Positions 48,334 through 58,695 of a stretch of 64,000 nucleotides of DNA are shown piece by piece (the first letter of the stretch is position 1; every line of letters begins with the position of its first letter). This DNA is from Streptomyces cucumeris (GTDB lineage: Bacteria > Actinomycetota > Actinomycetes > Streptomycetales > Streptomycetaceae), in contig NZ_JANCLX010000018.1 of the NCBI RefSeq assembly GCF_024295805.1, positions 74,197 to 138,196 of the forward strand, in the 5' to 3' direction. The notes under the pieces were generated by a model that ran no database searches, was not told where the DNA came from, and saw only the letters and a list, made by a program, of their open reading frames with translations. A program made the translations under genes and the position numbers.

Positions 48334-49548
48334 ATGGAGCTGCAGATCACCGCCACCTCGCCCGAGCACCCGGCATCCCTCCTCGATCTGCCGTGGCACA
48401 TCCCGCTGGAGGAGTGGCCGGAGGAGCACCTGGTCTCGCTGCCCCGCGGTATCTCCCGCCACGTCGTCCGGTTCGCCCGCGCGGGCGGTGAGGTGGTGGC
48501 GGTCAAGGAGGTCGGCGAGTGGGCGGCGGTCCGCGAGTACGGGCTGCTGCGCGATCTGGACCGGCTCACGATCCCCGCGGTGGACGCGCTGGCGGTGGTC
48601 ACCGGACGCCGCGGCGGGAACGCAGAACCGCTGGAACCGGTGCTGGTCACCCGGCATCTGGTGGGCTCGCTGCCGTACCGCTCGATGTTCGAGACGACGA
48701 TGCGGCCCAGCACCATCAAACGGCTGCTCGACGCGCTCGCCGTCCTCCTGGTGCGACTCCACCTCGCGGGCTTCGCGTGGGGTGACTGCTCACTGTCCAA
48801 CACCCTCTTCCGGCGGGACGCGGGTGCGTACGCCGCGTACCTGGTGGACGCCGAGACCGGGCAGCTCCAGCCGCGGCTCACCACCGGACAGCGTGAGTAC
48901 GACGTCGAGGTGGCGCGGGTGAACATCGCGGGCGAGCTGATGGACCTGGAGGCGAGCGGCTCGCTCCACCCCTCGGTCGACCCGGTGCTCTTCGGGCAGG
49001 CCATCGCCGACCGGTACGCCGAGCTGTGGCATGAGCTGACCCGGCAGTCGGTCTATCCGGCGGCCAAGCGTCACTACATCGACCGGCGGGTGCGGCGCCT
49101 GAACGACCTGGGCTTCGACGTCGCCGAGATGCAGATCGAGCGTTCCCCCGACGGGGACACCGTCACCTTCGTGCCCAAGGTCGTCGACGCGGGCCACCAC
49201 CAGCGCCAGTTGCTCCGGCTGACCGGCCTGGACGCGGAGGAGAACCAGGCCCGCAGTCTGCTGAACGACCTGGAGACCTGGATGGCCACCCAGGACGACT
49301 ACGCCCCCGGCGATCCGCTGGGCGCGCGGCCGGAGGTACTGGCCCACCGCTGGGTCCGCGATGTCTTCCGGCCGACCGTCCGCGCCGTCCCGCTGGAGCT
49401 GCGCGGTGCGACCGACACCGCGCAGATCTACTACGAACTGCTGGAACACCGCTGGCTGCTGTCCGAACGGGCGAGCCATGACGTGGGGCTGGACGCCACC
49501 GTCGAGGACTACACCCGGACCGTGCTGGCCGGACGCCCGCACGGCTGA
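48334..49548 (+). CDS. DUF4032 protein (kinase-like fold)
   Basis: 404 residues. GDCSLSNTLF (with the HxD-like aspartate replaced in context by GDCSLSN) and AYLVDAETG recall the kinase-like fold of the DUF4032/LPS-kinase group. RYAELWHELT and FVPKVVDAGHHQRQL are family-like. The C-terminal DUF4032 part follows. It probably acts as a small-molecule or protein kinase of unknown substrate; function not established. Confidence 0.8.
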   Translation: MELQITATSPEHPASLLDLPWHIPLEEWPEEHLVSLPRGISRHVVRFARAGGEVVAVKEVGEWAAVREYGLLRDLDRLTIPAVDALAVVTGRRGGNAEPLEPVLVTRHLVGSLPYRSMFETTMRPSTIKRLLDALAVLLVRLHLAGFAWGDCSLSNTLFRRDAGAYAAYLVDAETGQLQPRLTTGQREYDVEVARVNIAGELMDLEASGSLHPSVDPVLFGQAIADRYAELWHELTRQSVYPAAKRHYIDRRVRRLNDLGFDVAEMQIERSPDGDTVTFVPKVVDAGHHQRQLLRLTGLDAEENQARSLLNDLETWMATQDDYAPGDPLGARPEVLAHRWVRDVFRPTVRAVPLELRGATDTAQIYYELLEHRWLLSERASHDVGLDATVEDYTRTVLAGRPHG

Positions 49549-49554
49549 CGGCTG

Positions 49555-50313
49555 TCAGGCCGGAGACGGGGACAGCGTCTCGGAGATCGAGGCGATGACC
49601 CGTGACGCCTGGCTGTTCAGGTAGAAGTGGCCGCCGGGGTAGGTGTGCAGGGCGAACTCCCCCGAGGTGTGCTCGCTCCAGGCGCGGACTTCGTCGACCG
49701 TCGCCTTGGGGTCGCTGGTGCCCACATGGGCCTGGATCGGGGCGGCCAGCCGCGGGCCCGGAACGTAGGCGTAGGTCTCGGCGGCCTTGTAGTCGCTGCG
49801 GATCGCGGGCAGCACCATCCGCAGGATCTCGTCGTCGCCGAGGAGCTGGGAGTCGGTGCCGCTGAGCGACTTCACCTCGGCGATCAGACCCTCGTCGTCC
49901 CGCTGGTGCACCGTCTCGTCGCGGTGCGCGGACGGCGCGCGGCGCCCGGAGGCGAACAGCGTCACCGGCACCACGCCCTTCTGCTCCAGACGCAGCGCGA
50001 CCTCGAAGCCGAGGGTCGCCCCCATGCTGTGGCCGAACAGCGCGAGAGGCTTGTCCGTCCACGGCAGCAACTCCGGGACCAGGGCGTCGGCCAGGTCGCG
50101 GATGGAGTCGATGCACTTCTCGTTCCGGCGGTCCTGACGGCCCGGGTACTGGATCGCCAGGACGTCGACCTTCGGCGAGAGCGCCTTGGAGACGGGGAAG
50201 AAGTAGGAGGCCGATCCGCCGGCGTGGGGCAGACACACCAGACGCGTCGCGGCATCCGGGGCGGGATGGAACTGCCTGATCCACAGACTCGTGCCGGTGG
50301 GCTGTGCGGTCAC
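49555..50313 (-). CDS. Type II thioesterase
   Basis: 252 residues; AAAGGA precedes the GTG start. Alpha/beta hydrolase with nucleophile Ser96 in GHSMGA, and catalytic His229 in YPGGHFYL; the start FHPAPDAATRLVCLPHAGGSASYFF is the type II thioesterase pattern. These enzymes clear wrongly loaded acyl groups from carrier proteins of NRPS/PKS. No synthase or carrier-protein gene lies in the window, so it is an orphan here. Convergent with the DUF4032 gene. Confidence 0.9.
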   Translation of the reverse strand: MTAQPTGTSLWIRQFHPAPDAATRLVCLPHAGGSASYFFPVSKALSPKVDVLAIQYPGRQDRRNEKCIDSIRDLADALVPELLPWTDKPLALFGHSMGATLGFEVALRLEQKGVVPVTLFASGRRAPSAHRDETVHQRDDEGLIAEVKSLSGTDSQLLGDDEILRMVLPAIRSDYKAAETYAYVPGPRLAAPIQAHVGTSDPKATVDEVRAWSEHTSGEFALHTYPGGHFYLNSQASRVIASISETLSPSPA

Positions 50314-50510
50314 CTGACGTCCTTTCGTACCACGGGATCGAGCGGCCGCCGCCGCGGACCGTTCACAGGCATGCCCGGTCCTCGCGCGGACGCGACAGGA
50401 AGGTCAGCCTGCCGGGGCCAACGGAGCGCTGACAACCCCTATTTCGGACGCCGCCGCCCCTGACGCCCGGTGTGGGCGCGGAGCCGGTACCCGCCGTCGG
50501 CCCGACTCTG

Positions 50511-50533
50511 TTTATCCGGGTAAATTTCCTTTA
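50511..50533. promoter_or_regulatory. Palindrome in the psuK promoter
   Basis: TTTATCCGGGTAAA (50511-50524) is palindromic but for one pair, and it overlaps a second inverted repeat TAAA-TTTCC-TTTA (50521-50533). Both lie directly upstream of the psuK ATG at 50546. The wing-helix at the start of PsuK itself could bind here. Confidence 0.55.
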
Positions 50534-50545
50534 CTCTGCTGAACC

Positions 50546-51666
50546 ATGATGCTGACGCGCCGGGAGCGCGAAATCCTCGCGCTGCTGCGACGGGATCCGC
50601 TGACCGGGCCCCAGGCCATCGCCGACGCCCTCGGGACCACCCGCGCCGCGGTCAACGTCCATCTGTCGAACCTGGGCAAGAAGGGCGCCATCCTGGGGCG
50701 CGGCTACATCGTGCGCCAGGAGAACGCGGTGGTGGTCATCGGCGGCGCCAACGTGGACGTCAAGGTGCGCAGCCTCGCCCCGGTCGCGTACCACACCAGC
50801 AACCCCGGGCGCTCCCACACCAGCCCCGGCGGGGTCGCCCGCAACATCGCCGAGAACCTGGCCCGGCTGGGCACCCCCACCCATCTCATCGCCGCCGTCG
50901 GCCAGGACGCGGCGGGGGAGCGGCTGCTGAGCGAGACCCAGGCCACCGGGGTACGGGTGGACCATGTGCACCGCAGCGCCCATCCCACCGGCACCTATAC
51001 GGCGGTGCTCGACGCCGACGGCGATCTGGTGGTGGCCATCGCCGACATGGCCGCCACGGACGGACTCGGCCCCGGACATCTCCACCACGCGCGGGAGCTG
51101 ATCGGCCACGCCGCCATGCTGGTGCTCGACGGCAACCTCTCGCCGCAGGTGCTGGCCTACGCGCTGGACATCGCGTCCGCGACCGGCGTCCAGACCCTGA
51201 TCGACCCGGTGAGCGTGCCCAAGGCGGCGCTGCTCGCGCCGCTGTTCTCCGGTGAGCGCCCGGTGTACGCCGTCACCCCCAACCTGGCCGAGCTCGGCGC
51301 CCTGACCGGCCACCCGGTGGGCGGGGACGACCGCGCACTGCTCGCGGCCGTGGCCACCCTCCATGAACGCGGGGTCCAGCACGTGTGGGTACGGCTCGGG
51401 GAGCGCGGCAGTCTGCTCAGCACCCCCGGCGCGGGCCACACCTTCCTGGACGCCGCCCCGGCGGAGGTGCACGACGTCACCGGCGCCGGGGACGCCATGC
51501 TCGGCGCCTTCGTCCACGCCCTGCTCACCGGCGCCGAACCGGTCGAGGCCGCCCGCTATGGCCACGCCGCGGCCGCGCTCACCGTGGCCACGACCGCCAC
51601 CGTACGACCCGACCTGACCCCGCGTCTGATCGAGGACGCGCTTAACGCCCCCCTGCGGAGGACCCC

Positions 51667-51670
<4 letters not shown>
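50546..51670 (+). CDS. psuK: Pseudouridine kinase with N-terminal HTH
   Basis: 374 residues. Residues 1-60 form a winged HTH (TRREREILALLRRDP, QAIADALGTTRAAVNVHLSNLGKKGAI). The PfkB kinase domain follows: VIGGANVDVKV, SPGGVARNIAENLARLG, and the catalytic DVTGAGDAMLGAFV near the C-terminus. It phosphorylates pseudouridine to pseudouridine 5'-phosphate. Stop/start overlap (ATGA) with psuG shows a two-gene operon. There is no Shine-Dalgarno before the ATG, so translation may be leaderless. The HTH suggests it also senses or controls its own promoter. Confidence 0.92.
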
Positions 51671-52605
<935 letters not shown>

Positions 52606-52655
52606 CTGCGGTCCGCGCGGAAACCGTTGGCCCGGCGGCCGGGGGAGGTGCTGGG

Positions 52656-53441
52656 ATGGGCGTCATGGATCGTGACGCGGTACTGGCCCTGTACGACCGG
52701 CGGATGCGCCGGGGAGCACTCCCCGACGGACCCGGCGCGCGGATCGAGCACGTGGGCGCGGTGGTGCGCCAGACCGGTGCCCGCGAGGACTGGAACGGTG
52801 TGCTCTGGTCCGGTCTGGACCCGTCCACCGCGGATGCCGCGATCGCCGCGCAGATCCGCCACTTCGCCGCCGTGGGGCTCGAGTTCGAGTGGAAGCTCTA
52901 CGCGCACGACCGGCCGGACGACCTCGCCGCGCGGCTCCGGGCGGCCGGTTTCACGGCGGGTCCCGAAGAGACCCTGATGGTCGCCGCCACCGGTGATCTG
53001 GACCTCGGCCACCGTCCGCCCGAGGGCATCCGGCTCTGCCCGGTGCTGGACGCGGCCGGGGTGGAGGCGGTGATCCAGGTGCACGAACGGGTCTTCGGCC
53101 CCGACGGCGGACGTCTGCGCCACCGGCTCCTGGCCCGGCTCGCCGCGGCGCCGGACACCGCCGTCGCGGTGCTCGCCGTGGCCGGTGACCGCCCGGTGGG
53201 CGCGGCACGGCTGGAGCTGACGCCGGGCGCCCCGTTCGCCGGGCTCTGGGGCGGGGGGACGGTTCCGGACTGGCGCGGCCGGGGCGTCTACCGCTCACTG
53301 GTCGCCTTCCGTGCCCGGGTCGCGGCCGGACACGGCTGTCCCTGGCTCCAGGTCGACGCCTCCGATATGAGCCGCCCGGTGCTGCGGCGGCTCGGCTTCG
53401 TACCGCTGACCAGCACGACCCCGTTCCACCATCCGGGCTAG
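52656..53441 (+). CDS. GNAT family N-acetyltransferase
   Basis: 261 residues; GGAGGTGC precedes the ATG. A tandem-like fold with the acetyl-CoA signature VPDWRGRGVYRSLVAFRAR and C-terminal LQVDASDMSRPVLRRLGFVPL. Substrate unknown. It follows psuG by 50 bases; a link to pseudouridine use is not evident. Confidence 0.85.
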   Translation: MGVMDRDAVLALYDRRMRRGALPDGPGARIEHVGAVVRQTGAREDWNGVLWSGLDPSTADAAIAAQIRHFAAVGLEFEWKLYAHDRPDDLAARLRAAGFTAGPEETLMVAATGDLDLGHRPPEGIRLCPVLDAAGVEAVIQVHERVFGPDGGRLRHRLLARLAAAPDTAVAVLAVAGDRPVGAARLELTPGAPFAGLWGGGTVPDWRGRGVYRSLVAFRARVAAGHGCPWLQVDASDMSRPVLRRLGFVPLTSTTPFHHPG

Positions 53442-53475
53442 CCCGCTTGTCGGTGGGGTGCCTTACGGTCATGCC

Positions 53476-53802
53476 ATGACGACGTCCGACGATGTCCGCG
53501 AGATCGCTCTGTCGCTGCCCGAGACGACGGAGAAGGTCGCCTGGTCCATGCCCACGTTCCGGGTCGCCGGGAAGATGTTCGCCACCCTGCCGGAGGACGA
53601 GACCTCGATCGCCGTCCGCTGCCCCAAGGAGGAGCGCGACGAACTCGTGCTCGCCGAGCCGGAGAAGTTCTGGATCGCCGACCACGAGGCCGGGTTCGCC
53701 TGGGTGCGGGTCCGGCTCGCCGCGCTGGAGGACCGCGAGGAGCTCCGGGACATCCTCCTCGACTCATGGCGGCAGGCCGCGCCCACCCGGCTGTTGGACT
53801 GA
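53476..53802 (+). CDS. MmcQ/YjbR family protein
   Basis: About 108 residues. The DNA-binding/cyclophilin-like YjbR fold is indicated by LSLPETTEKVAWSMPTFRVAGKMFATL, IAVRCPKEERDELV, and FWIADHEAGFAWVRVRL with DSWRQAAP. No enzymatic role is established for the family. The ATG at 53476 is preferred to one at 53458 because similarity starts with TSDDVREIALSLPE. Confidence 0.85.
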   Translation: MTTSDDVREIALSLPETTEKVAWSMPTFRVAGKMFATLPEDETSIAVRCPKEERDELVLAEPEKFWIADHEAGFAWVRVRLAALEDREELRDILLDSWRQAAPTRLLD

Positions 53803-53820
53803 AGCCCCGGCCCCTCCGCC

Positions 53821-53850
53821 GTTCCTCCCTCCCCCGTTCCTCCCTCCCCG
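53821..53850. repeat. 15-bp direct repeat
   Basis: GTTCCTCCCTCCCCC and GTTCCTCCCTCCCCG occur back to back in the intergenic region after the MmcQ/YjbR gene. Low complexity; no role assigned. Confidence 0.5.
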
Positions 53851-54015
53851 CCGCCCCGACCGCACGGCCTCGATCGCACCGCTCCTCGAAATATCCGGTA
53901 TGTCCGTTCGAGTGCATCACCGACACGGGTGAAAGCCGGGCCACTTCCGGGATATCGGAGTGCTGGATTCCGCTGAGCGGGGTTCCCTGGAGAGGGATCG
54001 GCCAAGGGAGGCCGC

Positions 54016-54498
54016 ATGGTGCACGGCCACAGGACGAACCGCTCGGCGGACCGCCGCGGACCCTGCGCGACCGTAGTGGTCGTGCTGTTGGCGATGACAC
54101 TGCTGCACACCCTGCTGTCCCTCGGCGCCTCCCAGGCTCCACCCACTGACCTGGGATATTGCGGTGCGCTCCGCGTTCCCGCCCCGGCCCCGGCCCCGGC
54201 GCCCGCCGGGCCGCGCGCCGAGGAGCGGCCCTCGGACGCCTCCCGGCCCGCCGCGCTCCCGGTCCGGGACGACGACGGGCACCCCGTCGGCCGTACCGGA
54301 CACGCGGGCCACATCGGACGGACCTGTGCCACCTCGACACCGGGCGCGCGCTCGATGCCGTCCACGCCCGGCCATCTGGTGCTCGCCACGGTCCGCGGCC
54401 AGGTCGCCGACCGCGCCCCGGGACCCGGCGCCCTCGACACCGGCGACGAGCCGCCGGTGCCCCAGTTCTCCTCGCGCAGCGTCGTGCTGCGCTGCTGA
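54016..54498 (+). CDS. Small secreted or membrane-anchored hypothetical protein
   Basis: 160 residues; AGGGAGG lies before the ATG. One hydrophobic segment near the start (CATVVVVLLAMTLLHTLLSLGA) could be a signal peptide or anchor. The rest is Pro/Ala-rich, low in complexity, with no catalytic motif. Third-position GC is high throughout, supporting coding. No family recognised. Confidence 0.55.
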   Translation: MVHGHRTNRSADRRGPCATVVVVLLAMTLLHTLLSLGASQAPPTDLGYCGALRVPAPAPAPAPAGPRAEERPSDASRPAALPVRDDDGHPVGRTGHAGHIGRTCATSTPGARSMPSTPGHLVLATVRGQVADRAPGPGALDTGDEPPVPQFSSRSVVLRC

Positions 54499-54607
54499 CC
54501 GGCCCCGGGCCGTCCGTAACCCGCTTCCCGCGCGTGCCCCGCGGGCCGCGGGGACGGTCCGCCCTGCCCGGTCAGCAGCCAGACGTCCGACACGCAGGAG
54601 TACAGCC

Positions 54608-54907
54608 ATGCCTCACGATGTCCACGCCGCCATGCGGGCACTGATGCGGGCCGAAGCGGCCCGGTGCCCCTCCGCCCCGGTTGGTGTCACCCCGCCGCCC
54701 CCGCCCGCCATCGACCCGGACGACCCCCTGCCCGATCCGTACGGTCCCACCGGGGACCCGCGATTGGTCACCGCGGCGGTGTCCGCCCCGGCGAAAGCGC
54801 CGCGGCGGTGCCCGTCGGGGCCGCGCCGACGCCCGGCGCTGCTGCGCGCCCTCCAGCGGATCTGGTCGTTCCCCCTGGTCCGCAGCCGGCCGGCCGGGGA
54901 TCGGTGA
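54608..54907 (+). CDS. Small hypothetical protein
   Basis: 99 residues from the ATG at 54608, with GGAG upstream. A short helical start (HDVHAAMRALMRAEAARC) is followed by Pro-rich sequence and a basic end (RRRPALLRALQRIWSFPLVRS). No family recognised. It lies in the gap between the secreted protein and the tandem repeat. Confidence 0.4.
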   Translation: MPHDVHAAMRALMRAEAARCPSAPVGVTPPPPPAIDPDDPLPDPYGPTGDPRLVTAAVSAPAKAPRRCPSGPRRRPALLRALQRIWSFPLVRSRPAGDR

Positions 54908-54999
54908 CCCCGGTCGCGGACCACGACGACGGCATCCAGCGGACGCGGTGCGCGTGGTGGGACGCACGGTGCCCCGGTGCCCCGGCGGCCCATTGACCG

Positions 55000-55053
55000 G
55001 TCCACCAGGTCCACCAGGTCCACCAGGTCCACCAGGTCGACCAGGTCCACCGG
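55000..55053. repeat. 9-bp tandem repeat, six copies
   Basis: Unit GTCCACCAG, copies 1-4 identical, copy 5 GTCGACCAG, copy 6 GTCCACCGG. It lies in the 258-base gap between the small hypothetical gene and the 3' end of the STAND gene. On the opposite strand one frame would read as a repeating tripeptide, but no credible gene contains it. Confidence 0.85.
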
Positions 55054-55165
55054 ACCGCGACAGTGGTGGGAGGTGACGATCCGCCCGGACCGGTGCCACG
55101 GTCCGCCGGCCCGGTTCCGTCGACCGTGGCCGGGACGGTGGCCACCCGCTCATACCGACAGGCCG

Positions 55166-57604
55166 TCATCCGCCGGTCCCTGACGGCCCGTTCGACAGGA
55201 GTCTCTCGCGCTGCGCCACGGCCCAGGCGTAGCCGGGATCCAGCGCCACGGCGCGCTCCAGGTCCGCCAGCGCCTCCGCGCGTCGGCCCAGGGCCTCCAG
55301 GGCCATCGCCCGGCTGCCCAGGGCCCATGCGTACCCGGGGTCGAGCGCGAGCGCACGGTCGTACTGCGCCACGGCCTCCTCATGACGGCCCGACAGCCGG
55401 TGGACCTCACCCCGCTGCCCCGCCGTGCCCGCCACCTCCGGCTCCAGCTCCTCCGCGCGGTCCAGATCCTCCAGCGCCCCCGCCACGTCCCCGGCCGCAC
55501 CGCGCAGCCGCGCCCGCCGGACCAGGGCCCAGACATAGTCCCCGCGCAGCCCGATGGCCCGGTCGAAATCGGCCAGCGCCTCCTGTGCTCTGCCGAGCGC
55601 CGCCTTCGTCTGTCCCCGGCTGCCCCAGGCCACCGGATCCGCCGGATCGGCCTCGACCACGCGGTCCAGCCACTCCAGGGCCTCCTCGTGCCGCCGTGCC
55701 CTGCGGCAGGTCTCCCCGCGCTCGCGGGCGATCCAGGCCGCGCCCGGATCCAGGGCGTCCGCGCGGTCCAGCGCGGCCAGCGCGCCGTCGGTGTCCCCGG
55801 CGGCCCGATGGACCACCACACCGCCGAAACGGGCCCGTACACAGCCGGGGTCGAGGTCCAGGGCGCGCTCGAAGTCGGCCAGCGCCTCGTCGTACTCCTC
55901 GACCGAGCGGCGGTGCCAGCCGCGGACGACCAGCGCACCGACCCGGCCTGCGCGGTCCAGCTCCGCCCGGTCCAGCAGCAGGCCCATCACCTCGATCCCG
56001 CGCCGCCGTTCGTCCTCCAGCGCGGCGAGCGCGTCGCGCCCCCAGGCGCGCAGGGTCTCGTCACCGGAGTCCTCGCCCGCCTCCAGCAGGGTCCGCGCCC
56101 ACGGCCGCGCGGCCTCCGGGCCCGCGTCACACGCGTCGATGCCGTCCCTGAGCACCCCCGGCAGCGCGGCCGCGGGCCGCGCGCACAACAGGTGGTAGGA
56201 CTCCTCGAGGCGCGGTGCCCGCCATCGCTCCCGCAGCCATCGCTCCCGCTGCCACGGCTCCGCCGCGGGCTCCAGATCGGCGGCGGCCGTCTCCCGCCAC
56301 CGCGCGAAGGACTCCGCGAGCCGGGTGTGGGCCGCGCTCCACCGCTGGGGCGAGCTGGTCCGGCGGAGCCTCAGCATGGGCGCGCGGACCACATCGTGAT
56401 AGCGGATGTGCCCCGCGCGCCCGCTCACGAACGGCAGCGCGCGCAGCCGGCCGAACAGCTCCGCCGCGTCCTCGTCCCCGGACCGGGCGACGTTCCCGTC
56501 CAGGGCCACCCGGAACACGTCCTCGTCCAGCAGCCGCGGCAGCGCGCCCGCCAGGGCCGCGGACCGGCGCACCGGATCCCGCTCCCACTTCAGGAACCGC
56601 TCGACGGCCGAGGCGCTGGGGTCGTCCACCCCGTCCGGTCCACCCGCGTTCTCCGCGAGGGTGGACACCAGCACCGGCAACCGGCCCGACAGCCGCAGCA
56701 CATCGCGCACCACCGGTTCATCGGTGATGCCCTTGGCGGCGAGCAGCTGCCGTGCCTCGGCGTCGGTGAACGGCTCCAGCGGCAGCTCCGCGACCACCTC
56801 GCTGAGATCCGCCCAGCAGCCGGGGTCGAGCCGGGTCTGGCCGGCGAGCACGATCACCGTGTTGTCGGGGAGGGAGCCGTACCGCTCGCTGGTGAGCAGG
56901 GTACGCAGCCACGGGTCGAGCAGCGGACCGGTGCGCTCGTAGGTGTCGAAGCACAGCACGACCCACGGTGCCGCGGCCGCCGCCTGGGACACCTCCCGCA
57001 CCAGCAGCGGGGTGAGGGCCTGCACCGGGTCCAGCACCAGCTGGACGTCCTTGTGGTCGCGGAAGCGGGAGCTCAGCGCGGCCCGTACCCGATCGGTGCC
57101 CTGGGCGAGCGACACCGGATCGACCGCCCCCGCCAGCGCCCCGACCCCGGGCACCAGGCCCAGCCCCGCCAGCCCGGCCCGGGCCGCGGTGATGCCACCG
57201 GCGGTGGGTGCCACGGACTCGCCGTCCACCGGAATCGCCTCCGCCTCATGGCGGCGCTGCCGGTAGAGGGCCAGCTTCCGGTCCAGGGCGGTGCACATAT
57301 GCCCCTGACGGCCGAACGCGGTGCTGATCGCGGCCATCGCCTCGACCACACCGTCGGCCGACTCGTCGACACGGGCGGTGAGGCCGCCGTACTCCTGACG
57401 GGCGGTCTGCTCGAACTGGCGCAGCAGCCAGGACTTGCCCACTCCCGCGTTGCCGTGGACGTGGAAGACGAAGCGGTGCCGCTCGTCGTCCGGTGGCAGG
57501 CCGAAGTTGGCGCGGAACGCGTCCAGTTCGCCGCGCCGCCCCACGAACCCCGCGCCCCGGCGCCGCTGGATCAACTCCTGCATCGACGGCCGTGCCTGCC
57601 CCAT
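55166..57604 (-). CDS. STAND-type ATPase with TPR domain
   Basis: 812 residues. A short N-terminal linker leads to FVGRRGELDAF and Walker A HGNAGVGKSWLL (about 50-61), with Walker B WVVLCFDTYE at about 220. A helical ARC-like region follows. The C-terminal half (about 560-800) has at least six TPRs (EEYDEALADFERALDLDPG, EEALEWLDRVVEADPAD, EEAVAQYDRALALDPGYAW). No effector domain is fused. Such proteins act as switches in signalling or immunity. It starts with GTG/ATG before RPSMQELIQ; upstream of it the divergent strand has no gene, and the azlD gene lies just beyond. Confidence 0.88.
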   Translation of the reverse strand: MGQARPSMQELIQRRRGAGFVGRRGELDAFRANFGLPPDDERHRFVFHVHGNAGVGKSWLLRQFEQTARQEYGGLTARVDESADGVVEAMAAISTAFGRQGHMCTALDRKLALYRQRRHEAEAIPVDGESVAPTAGGITAARAGLAGLGLVPGVGALAGAVDPVSLAQGTDRVRAALSSRFRDHKDVQLVLDPVQALTPLLVREVSQAAAAAPWVVLCFDTYERTGPLLDPWLRTLLTSERYGSLPDNTVIVLAGQTRLDPGCWADLSEVVAELPLEPFTDAEARQLLAAKGITDEPVVRDVLRLSGRLPVLVSTLAENAGGPDGVDDPSASAVERFLKWERDPVRRSAALAGALPRLLDEDVFRVALDGNVARSGDEDAAELFGRLRALPFVSGRAGHIRYHDVVRAPMLRLRRTSSPQRWSAAHTRLAESFARWRETAAADLEPAAEPWQRERWLRERWRAPRLEESYHLLCARPAAALPGVLRDGIDACDAGPEAARPWARTLLEAGEDSGDETLRAWGRDALAALEDERRRGIEVMGLLLDRAELDRAGRVGALVVRGWHRRSVEEYDEALADFERALDLDPGCVRARFGGVVVHRAAGDTDGALAALDRADALDPGAAWIARERGETCRRARRHEEALEWLDRVVEADPADPVAWGSRGQTKAALGRAQEALADFDRAIGLRGDYVWALVRRARLRGAAGDVAGALEDLDRAEELEPEVAGTAGQRGEVHRLSGRHEEAVAQYDRALALDPGYAWALGSRAMALEALGRRAEALADLERAVALDPGYAWAVAQRERLLSNGPSGTGG

Positions 57605-57693
57605 CGCCCCTCCTCACCGTCCTGCCCCAGTCTGCCAGCCGCGTCCGACAACGGGCCCGTCCCGCCGCTCCGTTGCGACCGGCCGGAGCACCG

Positions 57694-58002
57694 TCACGGG
57701 ACCCCGGCCAGGCGCAGCAGCGCGGTGGTGAGGGCCGCCGCGGCCACGATCACCATGAACGGGGCCTTCCGCCAGGCCAGTACGGCCGCCGTCAGCACAC
57801 CCGCCGGCCGGGCCCAGCCCGCGAAGCCCTGCCCCTGGGTCAGGGCCGCCGTGGCCAGCAGGGCGACCAGCAGGACAGCGGCGCCGACCGAGAGCAGCCG
57901 TCGCATGTCGGCGGAGGGCTGGAAGCGGCCGTGCAGCAGCGGACCGGCCAGCCGGAAGGCGTAGGTCCCCACGGCCAGCAGCGCGACGGCGACGAGGGTC
58001 AT
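57694..58002 (-). CDS. azlD: Branched-chain amino acid exporter small subunit
   Basis: 102 residues, three to four hydrophobic segments, starting at the ATG whose ATGA overlaps the azlC stop. AzlD-family pattern VGTYAFRLAGPLLHGRF and ALTTALLRLAG. Works with AzlC to export branched-chain amino acids or analogues. Confidence 0.88.
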   Translation of the reverse strand: MTLVAVALLAVGTYAFRLAGPLLHGRFQPSADMRRLLSVGAAVLLVALLATAALTQGQGFAGWARPAGVLTAAVLAWRKAPFMVIVAAAALTTALLRLAGVP

Positions 58003-58667
58003 GACGGCCTCCCGGCGGTGAGCACTCCGGCGAGGGCGAGCAGCACCGGCAGCCCCGGGGGCAGGAACGGCGTGGCGGCCAGCGCCAGGGCGGCGCCGGT
58101 GAGCACGGCGCGACGGGTACGGGGATCCCGCAGAGCGGGCACGGTGAGGGCGAGCAGTACGGCCGGATACGCGGCGTCGAGGCCCAGCGCGCCGGGATCG
58201 CCCAGCGCGGTCCCGACGAGTGACCCGGCCAGCACACCCAGGTTCCAGGTGATGAAGAGGGTCAGCCCGGAGAGCCGGAACGTGGTCCGGCGGCGCGCCG
58301 GATCGTCCTCGGCGAGGGCGAAGGCGGCCGTTTCGTCGGTGATCAGATGCGCGCCGAGCATCCGGGCGGCGCGGCCGGACCCGAGGGAGTCGGTGAGGGC
58401 CAGACTGAAGGGCACCGTGCGGGTGTTGAGCAGCAGCCCGGTGGCCGCCGCCGCGAGGGGACTGCCGCCCGCCAGCAGTACGCCGACCGCGCTGAACTGG
58501 GCGGCGCCCGCGAAGACGACGAGTGACATCACCACGGGCAGCCACGCGGGCAGGCCCCCGGCGACCGTGATGGCACCGAAGGAGGCGCCGATGACACCGT
58601 CGGCGAGACAGACCATGGCCACGTCCCGCAGGAGACGGGGATCGTATGTTCGGTAGAGCGAACGCAT
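57999..58667 (-). CDS. azlC: AzlC family branched-chain amino acid exporter
   Basis: About 222 residues, start taken as the ATG at 58667 (the frame also allows the GTG at 58685). AzlC pattern DVAMVCLADGVIGASFGAITVAGGLPAWLPVVMSLVVFAGAAQF and NTRTVPFSLAL. Five hydrophobic segments. It is divergent from an XRE-cupin regulator; a GTTCG-N6-CGAAC palindrome (58648-58663) lies at the start of the coding sequence, so control by that regulator is likely. Confidence 0.9.
   Translation of the reverse strand: MRSLYRTYDPRLLRDVAMVCLADGVIGASFGAITVAGGLPAWLPVVMSLVVFAGAAQFSAVGVLLAGGSPLAAAATGLLLNTRTVPFSLALTDSLGSGRAARMLGAHLITDETAAFALAEDDPARRRTTFRLSGLTLFITWNLGVLAGSLVGTALGDPGALGLDAAYPAVLLALTVPALRDPRTRRAVLTGAALALAATPFLPPGLPVLLALAGVLTAGRPS
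58648..58663. promoter_or_regulatory. Operator 1 of the azlC/XRE-cupin pair
   Basis: GTTCG-GTAGAG-CGAAC, perfect 5-bp arms with a 6-base centre. It overlaps the beginning of azlC. Confidence 0.65.
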
Positions 58668-58695
58668 GTTTTCTACAATGGACACGTGGGAAGAT

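Noticed and set aside
55000..55053. Possible CRISPR array from the tandem repeats
   Set aside because: Units are 9 bp with no spacers; it is a simple tandem repeat.
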